Shown in pieces: positions 10,001 to 17,196 of a DNA stretch of 17,196 bases. The position numbers were made by a program, and so were the translations under genes. Position 1 is the stretch's first letter, and each line of letters begins with the position of its first letter. The DNA is from Physocladia obscura (Eukaryota; Chytridiomycota; Chytridiomycetes; Chytridiales; Chytriomycetaceae): the NCBI GenBank assembly GCA_027596945.1, contig JADGJH010000542.1:1-17196 (forward strand), given 5' to 3'. Below the pieces are notes generated by a model. That model saw only the letters and a program-made list of their open reading frames with translations, had not been told where the DNA came from and ran no database searches.

Positions 10001-10639
10001 TTTGCACAAATTATTCAAACTTTCAACTATTTCCTGCTTGTAAGACTACTGCAAAAATGAGAGGGACAGTCATCATAAAAACAGTTAAAAATCAAAAATT
10101 GAAAAGTAGCATTAACTTAGATGAATTTATTGTTTTACTGTGTGTTAGGCTGTATAAGAATTAATTAATGTATTTAGTTTCATTATTTGGATGTCGTCAG
10201 TCAGTTGGAAATGACAGGGGTAATCATTGAAATGAGTTTGTTTGTTATTAGTTTTTAGAGTTAAAAAGTGGATGACAAATATTTCAAAGATTCAAATGAA
10301 CACCTTGAAGTTTTATGAAAGGAAATTTTAACCCAAAGTTTTTGATTTTATTAAGGATATTAAGAATTCAAGCAGGATAAATCAGCAAAAAGTGAAAGGA
10401 GGTAAGTTTCTTGTATGGTAAATTAAATTTGTTTATTGGTCAAAGAAGATAGTTGTTTTAAGGGGTTTAAAAGGAATTTCTATTTTTGTGATGTACTAGG
10501 AAACAAACAAACATAAGTTCTTTATTTAAATAAAATGGAAAGTTTTCACTGAAACATACAAAGATTTTATTGTATTCTGTTTCTAAACAAGGGAAGCGTG
10601 TCACTCAAAAAATTTAGTAGTTAACAAAATTTAGAATGC
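10001..10639. other. AT-rich region with no recognisable gene
   Basis: The open frame in the first ~160 bases is the doubtful end of the transposase tail. After that no frame of interest is visible. The stretch probably includes the 3' flank of the methyltransferase gene. No RNA gene or clear repeat was found. Confidence 0.45.
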
Positions 10640-11877
10640 TCACTTTTTCACTTGAAAATACAATGCACGTGTTTTCATGTAAGTTTTGCTTTCAGTCCAT
10701 TCATTGACGCAATCATCAAGGAGCTCACGGTATTCTTCTCTCGAAATATTCATTGCTTTGTGCATCCAATCCTCCATTCCAAGACTTGCAGCTTTCATGT
10801 TCGCACCGCACAACGCACCAATTCTGGACGCGCCCCAATTGAGTGGGAACTGTACCGTTGTCATCTGTTGGTTCTCAACATTGTTGGATACTTGTTGGGT
10901 GTAGTATGGCAAATTCGAGGCTGCGTAACAGTCCAATCCGCGACCATGAAGTGCATCGAATAGCGCCGTTCCGAGGGTTCGAGAATGTGGACCCGCGTCG
11001 TACATGACCATGTCGCCTTCTACCAGTTCGATCCAACCGCCAGATTTTGTCACACGAATTAGTTCTCGTAAGGCGGTGGGAAATTTTTCGCGTGGCATTC
11101 CGAGTACCATATATCTTTGGTGGACAAAGTCGAAGGAGTCGTCCTCATCTATTGTTTTTTAGTATTTAACCGCAAATAAAAGTAAAAATAAAATAAAAAA
11201 GATTTTGCTTACAAGGAAGAGTTTCCAAAACGTTTCCGAATTTTAAGACGATGCCGTCACTTCTAGCAGGACCTTCCACAAGGGTTTGAGAAATATCGCA
11301 CCCATGACATTCTGCAAATGAGTACTGCTTTTTAATGCATTCCAACCAGAACCCTTTCGCGCATCCGACATCTAAAACTTTGACACCAGGGCCATCTAAA
11401 AGATCCTTCACAGACGGGCAAACAATATCTCTGGAAAAATAAAAGTTTAATTTAACCTGCACATAAACAACTTAATGACAAAAAGTAGGCACAAAACCCT
11501 TGAAAGGTAGCCCGTAAGATATAGTGCTGAGTTTCCAATCGATCCTGCTCATCGGCATCGGTAGGAAGAACGTAGTCGCTGTTTGGAAGCGAATGGTATT
11601 CACGCATTCCAGGATCCCATGATTCAGGATTACTCGGGTTCCAAGTCTTTGCTTCAAGAGTATTGACGCGTGCGGCTGCAATCTTTTTTTTGGCTGCCGT
11701 CGAATCCTCTGATTGGTGGGATTCTCCTGACGAAGCGACGGTAGCGGTTATTGTTTCTGCTGTTGTTGTTTCTCCGAGAGAAGAGATTTTCGCAAGTGGC
11801 GAAATTGAAGAGAAATTCAGAGTTTTTTCGTTGCTGTCGAGTTTTGTCTGGATTGCTTTGGATTGATGCGGGCCCAT
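10640..11877 (-). CDS. Class I SAM-dependent methyltransferase, 3 exons, 368 aa
   Basis: Exons in transcript order: 11877-11498, 11430-11213, 11148-10640. Introns of 67 and 64 nt (GTTTTG...CCAG and GTAAGC...ATAG) leave a continuous frame. The first ~80 residues are Ser/Thr/Ala rich and probably disordered. Then comes a conserved lead (YVLPTDADEQDRLETQHYIL), common upstream of the core in fungal methyltransferases. Motif I is VKVLDVGCAKGFW (about residue 143), followed by a CDIS acidic loop and the motif IV region YEDDSFDFVHQRYM, then RVTKSGGWIELVEGD. This is the typical order of a Rossmann-fold small-molecule or protein methyltransferase of the fungal UMTA/LaeA-like kind. The substrate cannot be told from sequence. 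No biosynthetic cluster surrounds it. The first donor (GTTTTG) is unusual but is required to give TFQGDIVCPSV in frame. Confidence 0.88.
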
Positions 11878-13029
11878 TTCTGATTTTTCAGAAGATTTTC
11901 AAAAATTTCTTCGTGTTTTTTTGTTGATGACGTGATTGAGATTTTAAGGCAAGCGGGACTTGCAAATAAACTATTCCAAAGTTCATTCAGCTAGCTTGCC
12001 ATTAAAACTGATTAATTGAGTAAGTGTATGAGGCAATCACATCTATGAATGGTTGAGCTGTCTTTCCAACCCTATCAGCAAAATCGATTTCAGAAATTGA
12101 TTTTCAATATTTCAAATTCGACATGAAAAAAAAAAAAGACATTCCAGTAACCGAATATGTCAGTTAAAAAACGCGACATCAGTTTCAAATCAAGCTTGCA
12201 AGGCTAGACCAACTCTGCTTCCAGTGCGAGGAAGCAGCAAATGAGAAAATCGCCTGGATCAAGAATAATCAGTTAAATTTGAGGTTGTATTGTTGCTTGA
12301 ATGAAAATGGGCCAAGCTCCAGTGCGTGAATTTGGGAAGAACAACCCATTTTTCTTCTGCTGACTGTTAGGATTATATGTAACAGACAAGACTAAGCAAA
12401 GAACAGACAGTAAATGGAGAAAGAAATCCAAAATTTTTGGTCATTCAATCCCCGATTTTTTTTTCCCCCAATTTTTTACAGCCTTATTAACAGTGCTGCT
12501 CCTGAGATCCTTAAATCAAGTGTCTTTAAGTCAGCTTCAAATCGTGGTGTGTCACCCTTGTGTTTTTGGAATAAAAAATATATTTTCAGAAGATTCTAAT
12601 AATAAAAAACACAAAATTACTCTACTTATGTAAAATTCAAATCCGGTATGTATACTTTCACAATTCTATTGGAAACAGCTCGGGATTTTTCAAAGAGCCT
12701 TCAAACTTGAAAAATGCCACCATGGGAATTGTGGAATTTTGACGGAGCAAACCACCCCCCCTCACATACGCCCCACACACACTTTTCTGTGGAGCTTCTC
12801 TAATAAAATTTTGAATTGACTGAGATTGTACTGCGGCATATGGAGAATTAACTCAACTTTGAATGCTGTGGGGATTGTTCACTCGAATTCAGTGACGAAG
12901 AGTGTGATTGATTTGAGTGAGAGTCTCTGCTTGAAATGATGTTGTGTGTGTTTGAATGAGACTATTGTGGTCAAAGAAAAAGTCCGCTCAGCTGAATTTT
13001 TTGTGCTGAAAATAAGTTGTTCGGACCAT
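11878..13029. other. Long region without a recognisable gene
   Basis: The first few hundred bases must include the methyltransferase promoter. An imperfect inverted repeat, TTTTAAGGCAAGC (11942-11954) against GCTTGCCATTAAAA (11994-12007), could fold into a hairpin with one unpaired base. C-rich (12750-12780) and T-rich patches occur. A 61-codon frame at 12414 has a T/C-rich tract ending ACAG at about 12480, which looks more like an intron end than coding. I find no protein family, tRNA or repeat I would defend. Confidence 0.4.
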
Positions 13030-13310
13030 GAAACACCCCATCACGTACTCGCCTTGCGCACAAACAACGCCAAACAGCTCCACTGGAGGCGCGTGCGCGC
13101 TCGCAGTCTGGACCTTCCACGGCGGCCGTCGCAGAGCCAAGCGTTGTAGAAGCGACAACTCACACAGACCACAAACGAGATGCGTCGTCGTTCCTTGCCC
13201 GTCGATTCTGGCCTACTTACACGTAGCTTGTTGTCTGCTTCGAAAGAGACGCGCGAGTTTTCTTCATCTCCTCCAATTCGGACTTCTGCCAAAAACGCGC
13301 GGAACATCAT
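13030..13310. other. GC-richer island of unknown role
   Basis: This segment is visibly richer in GC and CpG (GGCGCGTGCGCGCTCG, GACGCGCGAG) than its surroundings. Frames stay open on both strands, as expected at higher GC, and none gives a recognisable protein. It could be a promoter or first exon of the gene downstream. One candidate frame starts at ATG 13180 (MRRRSLPVDSGLL). Confidence 0.35.
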
Positions 13311-13378
13311 AGACACAGCTGCGATTATCTATAGTGCCAAATACCCAAGAGCCATTGATTATAATCGCAGCTGTGTCT
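13311..13378. repeat. Perfect 18-bp inverted repeat with 32-nt spacer
   Basis: AGACACAGCTGCGATTAT at 13311-13328 is exactly the reverse complement of 13361-13378. The 32-nt spacer shows no obvious pairing. Such a structure could be a small foldback element, a palindromic insertion scar, or a cruciform. It lies at the edge between the GC-rich island and the unrecognised gene. Confidence 0.9.
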
Positions 13379-13404
13379 GATACTTTATCAGTGTTATGGG
13401 ATGC

Positions 13405-13522
13405 CGAAATTAGTGATTCAGATGATTGAGAATACGACCATGTCATACTTGAACTGGATGATGATGGAAGTGATTCGGAGGACTCTTTTGATTATGAAAT
13501 TTTCTCCCAGACTCCCAATCAT
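13405..13522 (+). other. Candidate acidic exon upstream of the unrecognised gene
   Basis: One frame reads EYDHVILELDDDGSDSEDSF and ends at a GTAAAT donor; an intron with ACTAAC and an AATAG acceptor follows (13523-13581). The frame has a TGA just upstream (ISDSDD-stop-EYD), and joining it to the next exon through the obvious splice sites does not hold frame. It could be a decayed or mis-modelled 5' exon. Confidence 0.25.
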
Positions 13523-13695
13523 GTAAATATCTTTCTTTGTTTGACTACCCTTACTAACTCCCACCAATAATCTCAAAATAGCGATGCAGAGGTATGAATT
13601 TGAATTAATTTAATTCACGTGACCATTCTGGTTCCTTTAAAAGCTCGCTCTCTTTTTTCATTATCTTTAAAAAACTCTTTCAAAAATAGGGAGCG

Positions 13696-15448
13696 ATGGA
13701 TGACCTTGAGTCAACTAGCGTGAAGCAGAGGCGTACGACCTTGGGAATGGAAGGAATCCAATGTGTTTTTTCGTTCGAGGACATTTCGGTAAAGCAAGAA
13801 AATTTGTTAACCGAACCATACACAGCCAAAATCTTGTTCATTTGACTACGACCCTGACAACATGCGCTCTGGCATTCACTTTCATGGTAAAATTTATTTC
13901 TGACTACCTGACAAAGCTGATTATTTGGTAAAAAAAGTTGCCATCCCTGAAAACGTGTCTTGCGAAACAAAAAATTATCAATCAAAATCGAGGCATTCAA
14001 GCTTCAAACGATGGTTACTCGTGTGGTGGGTTTTCTATCAAGCTTCCAGATGGGACTGTCATTGGTTTCAATTGCCCATATCATGCTATAATTAGTTGCG
14101 AGACTGCGTCATACAGCAATACTTTGGACAAGTTCTTGTACTTTTGCTTCGGGTGTGAATTTCTCAAAAATAATTTGCACGGAAACCCAAAAGTAAGTGT
14201 CAAATTCATCCCAACAAAATAGCCGAGATGCCCCCTAACACGACCCTCAGCCGGGTCGTGTTCTCTCTCTTTGGACTTTTTACTAACAATTTCATTGACA
14301 GAAAATGGCGGAGCATCGTGAAATTATGAAACGTGCCGCTGAAGCACAGGATGAAGCTGAACGCTGCCGAATTGAGCTTGAAAGTTCAGTCTTTGCAAGC
14401 AATCTTGTGGTAAGTGTCAAATTCACCCCTTTCTTCCCGCCGAGATGCCCCCTCACCACTCCAATCAACACTACCCTTCGCTCCGTGTTGATTGAAATTT
14501 ATATCCCTAATATAATGTTAAAATCATCCCCAAAATGAATGCCGAGATGCCCCCTCATTTAAACACGACCCTTAGCCGGGTCGTGTTCTCTCTTCTTTGA
14601 CTTCTGTTTCAAAGAACTAATTGATTGATTTTTAAATACAGACTGCAGACAAGATTAAATTTGACCCCATTGCTAATCTATCAAAAGATGCTGATAACTT
14701 TCGTGTGAACCACAAATTTGTTTCTCGCAAGCCCACCCCTCTCGCAGGCAAAACGTTCATCTACCGATTGATTCGACTTGGAGCTGCTAGAGAACGCTTC
14801 CTTATTCGAAACACTGATGATGTTCATGTTGAGTTTACGGCAGAAGCATTAAAGGAGCATCAGGACTGGCTCCTTGCCAACTTGGGAAATATTCGTGGGA
14901 CTGAGACAAAGCACATTTTGAAGTTTGTTTCAGGAAGTAGAATTGACATGTTTTCTGCAAATCAAAGGTTTCCAGAGTTGGATGCAGATACTGTTGGACA
15001 AGAGTGGGAGTCAGATGGTTACAGTTGGAATTTGTGTGTTGCACTTCATTTACCGCTTTCAAAAAATTTAACCATTCTTTGTAGGATGCAGAAAGACTTC
15101 AGTCGCTCTCAGCTATTAGATTTTATTTCTGAACTTCGCCTTTGCAATTTTCAACTGGGGGATTTAGTTTGGAACAGCTATGTTTCAGGTACTCAGCCAC
15201 CATCAGTTTTAAGTCCATCAAAATGCAATAGTCTCACAGAAGCTGTTGCGTTAATTTGGGAGGGCCAGGAAGAGAAAAATCAGATTTCGTGGCACTTGAG
15301 ATGGGCTCCAAATAGTGTCATAGTTCCTCATGAGCATGTGTGGAAGAAACCTGAGCTTATGGTGGAGTACTTTGTTGGAAGGCTTGGTGGTATTTATCTG
15401 ACTACTGAAACCATCATGAAGCCTGAAGATGTTGCATGTGACAGGTAA
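13696..15448 (+). CDS. Unrecognised multi-exon gene bearing two introner-like introns
   Basis: I do not recognise this protein. Proposed exons: 13696-13788, 13826-13886, 13993-14192, 14302-14409, 14642-15448, all in frame (about 421 residues). An upstream exon may exist, since an AG acceptor lies at 13688-13689; ATG 13696 is a possible start. The 37-nt intron (13789-13825) joins FSFEDIS to PKSCSFDYDPDN; the next (13887-13992) joins SGIHFH to GIQASNDGYSCGG through a split Gly codon. Exon 3 has LPDGTVIGFNCPYHAI. Exon 4 is a short charged helix (MKRAAEAQDEAERCRIELE), likely coiled coil. Exon 5 contains KTFIYRLIRLGAARERFLI, SGSRIDMFSANQRFPEL and a late Trp-rich part. A further optional 51-nt intron ends TTTGTAG at 15084. 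The final TAA is followed in the same frame by the polymerase relic, so this may be the N-terminal part of that gene. The first two introns are less certain than the last two. Confidence 0.5.
14193..14301 (+). repeat. Introner-like intron 1 (one repeat unit with hairpin)
   Basis: A 109-nt phase-0 intron with GTAAGT donor, a perfect TACTAAC branch point (14281-14287) and a GACAG acceptor, joining NLHGNPK to KMAEHRE. It shares with the next intron its first 16 nt (GTAAGTGTCAAATTCA), the block GCCGAGATGCCCCCT (14222-14236), and the hairpin AACACGACCC / GGGTCGTGTT (14237-14262, 6-nt loop), then CTCTCT and a TTTG-ACTT stretch. In this window only these two introns share sequence. Shared sequence plus stable hairpin between different introns is the hallmark of introner-like elements. 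Confidence 0.85.
14410..14641 (+). repeat. Introner-like intron 2 (two tandem or nested repeat units)
   Basis: A 232-nt phase-0 intron, GTAAGT to ATACAG, joining FASNLV to TADKIKF. Unit A (14410 to about 14510) has the shared 5' end, the 15-nt block at 14439-14453, and a hairpin CAATCAACAC / GTGTTGATTG (14462-14494, 13-nt loop). Unit B (about 14515-14641) has the block at 14541-14555 and the hairpin AACACGACCC / GGGTCGTGTT (14562-14587), nearly identical to that of intron 1. Unit A's hairpin core (AACACTACCCTTCGC) is a diverged form of unit B's (AACACGACCCTTAGC). Unit B is thus closer to intron 1 than to its own neighbour. Confidence 0.85.
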
Positions 15449-16508
15449 TTATCAGGAAATGGCAGGCATATAGTTCAAATTGAATATAAGAACAATATCA
15501 TTATTGAAGTCAACAAGCACTATCAAGAGTCATTATCAGTATCAAAAGCATTAACAATTCCTTTTAGAAACCAAAACCTTATCAGTTTGGTCTTAGAGGC
15601 CTTCCAAATATATAAGTGTGATGACATATTAGAGAACACATTCAATCGAGTGACTCAATCAGTATTCTTCAACTGTGTCAAGGGAGCAATCGTTGATACA
15701 TTTTATGAACCATCAGAATCAGCTGATTTAAAGAGTTTCAATATTCAAAAATGCCATACAGCATGTTTGACAATCAAGAATGAAATGCCTTGGTCTGTGT
15801 TTAGCATTTTTGATGAAGTCAAACCATACTCTGGCAAACTAAAAACTGGATTCTATTATGTTGAGACAGAGAATACGTTTCCACTGAGAGGCACTTGTTG
15901 GTATTCAGCACCCATACTACAATATTGTCAAACGATTGGAGTGCCACTCAAAATTGTATAGAAATTATCCCAAGTAAGACTCTCAAAGCAGACTACTTTA
16001 ATGATTTTGTAAAAAAGATATATGACAAGAGCGGCAATAATGCAAAGCTAATGATTAATTGTTTTGTAGGATGCATGAACAAAAGAAGCGACAAAAAGCA
16101 GACAGATAGATTCACAATGAGTTTGAATGATGCAGTTTGATACTTTTTCTCAAGCAACAATACAGTGATATCATGCATCTCACAGGAGCCAAAGCTTTAC
16201 CATATTTCCATAAAGAATGACCACTAAAGCATTTCAGCACAATTCCAATATACTGGAAAGTCATTAATAATGGCAATATGATGCTGCATCAATTAGCAAT
16301 GAAAATGGGTGGAAGAATTGTCAAGCTAAAGACTGACTGCATGGTAGTTGAAGATGGCCAAGATGTCGAGTGTAAACCAGGTATTGGTAATTATTGTTTA
16401 GAATCATTGCCAAAAGAGTACAAAGTATCTGAGCCATTCAAGAGTACATATGCATTTCAGCTTGAGAATAAAGACTGGATTCCAACAGAAAATAGATTAG
16501 AACGTTGA
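15449..16508 (+). pseudogene. Decayed family B DNA polymerase
   Basis: A broken polymerase readable across three frames. Frame one runs from 15449 to TAG 15959: LKSFNIQKCHTACL (15731-15769) is a motif A candidate, then GKLKTGFYYVETENTFPLRG and CWYSAPILQYC. After a frameshift, IEIIPSKTLKADYFNDFVKK leads to motif B, KLMINCFVG (16045-16071), the K-x3-N-x3-G pattern. A stop at 16138 and another frameshift near 16220 lead to IPIYWKVINNGNMMLHQLA and VKLKTDCMVVED (motif C, 16329-16340). Order and spacing of A, B and C are as in family B enzymes of viruses, plasmids and self-synthesising transposons. Stops at 15446, 15959, 16138 and 16506 plus frameshifts make it non-functional. The exact family cannot be named by eye; no exonuclease domain is recognised. 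Upstream, the frame is continuous with the unrecognised gene except for the TAA at 15446. Confidence 0.7.
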
Positions 16509-17095
16509 CTATTTACTGGAATGGCAGGTACAGGCAAATCAACGGAAGTGAGAGAAACCATTAAAGCATTGGAGTCAGGGTCATTTGTATTGTTGGCAAG
16601 TACAAACAAAGCAGCAAGATTGATAAAAATGGTCAGACAGTCCACTATTTCTTTCATATTGACAACAATGACAAGTGTAACTTGAAGGAAGTGGTAAAGG
16701 CAGCCAGCACATAGCAATACATTTTCATTGATGAAGTTGGTATGTTGAGAGCAGTGATTTATGAAATCTTGTATTATGTGAAACTACAAACAAAAGTGAA
16801 GTTTGTGTTAGTTGGTGACTATAAACAGTTGGGAGGAGTAGAGAAAAACAATAGAAAATATGATTACCTAAATACATTGGCAGTAAAAGAACTGGTCGAT
16901 TACAGTATAACAGAAATCTTGATTAATCATTGTTCAGACAGCTCAGTGACAGTCCTATTTGACATTGTGCACACATTGAATCCACGTGACTTTGACTCAA
17001 GTAAACAAGTGCTTATTGTCAATCTAGTGTACACTCATGCAAAGCGTAAGCAAATCATTGTTGAAATCTGCATTACTTTGTGGTGGAGTGCATGA
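16509..17095 (+). pseudogene. Decayed superfamily 1 (Pif1/RecD-like) helicase, apparently fused to the polymerase
   Basis: The frame of the polymerase's last part continues through TGA 16506 into GMAGTGKST (Walker A, 16518-16544) and LLASTNKAARLI (motif Ia). A frameshift near 16625 leads to NGQTVHYFFHID, then a TAG at 16712, YIFIDEVGMLRA (Walker B, 16718-16753), KFVLVGDYKQLGGVE (motif III), INHCSDS (motif IV region, where an Arg is usual) and LVYTHAKRKQ (near the C-terminal motif). This order belongs to SF1 helicases of the Pif1/AAA_30 kind. Two breaks inside it, plus a likely frameshift near 17060, show it is dead. No start codon or spacing separates it from the polymerase, so the ancestral product was probably one polymerase-helicase polypeptide. 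The relic continues past or ends near the window edge. Confidence 0.75.
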
Positions 17096-17196
17096 GATAA
17101 AACCCAACATATACCCTAGCATCATTTTATTCCAATACACATAAAGAAATGATAAGTTTATTCTCCAGACATAGTAATATAACTTTCACAGTTTTG

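Noticed and set aside
11942..12007. Imperfect 13-14 bp inverted repeat
   Set aside because: Arms are short with an unpaired base and lie in AT-rich DNA; chance is likely. It is only mentioned in the region note.
12620..12660. TTCAAATCC resembling a tRNA B box
   Set aside because: No acceptor stem, A box or cloverleaf can be built around it.
12740..12790. C-rich stretch CCACCCCCCCTCACATACGCC as a fourth copy of the introner block
   Set aside because: It lacks GCCGAGATG and has no following hairpin.
13041..13316. 91-codon minus-strand frame over the GC-rich island
   Set aside because: Frames on both strands stay open because of GC content. No conserved motif or splice partner was seen.
13680..14000. 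106-codon minus-strand frame with Cys-rich segment
   Set aside because: It lies antisense to exons with good splice sites and matches no family.
14305..14538. Reading through the second shared intron as coding sequence
   Set aside because: The in-frame extension is just the repeat unit; the same repeat at the preceding intron is followed by stops, and splicing gives a clean phase-0 join.
14193..14641. CRISPR array (three copies of a 15-nt block with hairpins)
   Set aside because: Copies are unequally spaced, lie within GT-AG introns of a eukaryotic gene, and have homologous, not unique, spacers.

Overview
The window is eukaryotic nuclear DNA. Its genes carry GT-AG spliceosomal introns, several very short (37-69 nt), some with a TACTAAC-like branch point, and no operon structure is visible. 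The gene set suggests a fungus, probably an early-diverging zoosporic (chytrid-like) lineage: a DHX37/Dhr1 ribosome-biogenesis helicase, an aprataxin with a fungal-type C2HE zinc finger, a fungal-style class I methyltransferase, and a protein resembling part of animal/protist IQANK1. This assignment is inference from protein resemblance, not from a marker gene.

Layout. 28-4541 (-) is an eight-exon DHX37/Dhr1 gene whose last exon(s) lie beyond the left edge. A divergent spacer (4542-5336) holds a decayed piece of a PIF/Harbinger transposon. 5337-6236 (+) is an intronless IQANK1-like gene. A convergent spacer has a long TAA microsatellite and a small GC hairpin. 6515-7330 (-) is a two-exon aprataxin. 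From about 7.65 to 10.2 kb the DNA is an AT-rich graveyard of transposon relics: an unidentified ORF, a PIF/Harbinger transposase pseudogene, and the C-terminal part of a pogo/Tigger-type (DDE_1) transposase. 10640-11877 (-) is a three-exon SAM-dependent methyltransferase. 11.9-13.3 kb has no recognisable gene. From 13.3 kb to the right edge lies the most unusual region: an 18-bp perfect inverted repeat, an unrecognised multi-exon gene (13696-15448), and a decayed family B DNA polymerase joined to a superfamily 1 helicase (15449 to about 17095).

The main find is in the 13.7-15.4 kb gene. Two of its introns begin with the same 16 nt and share a 15-nt block (GCCGAGATGCCCCCT) followed by a 10-bp perfect hairpin. 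The longer intron holds two copies of the block-plus-hairpin unit, giving three copies within about 420 bp. This is what introner-like elements (mobile, hairpin-bearing introns) look like. The second find is the polymerase-helicase relic, which resembles the replication module of an endogenous virus or self-replicating element. It lies in the same reading frame as the introner-bearing gene, separated from it by one TAA codon.
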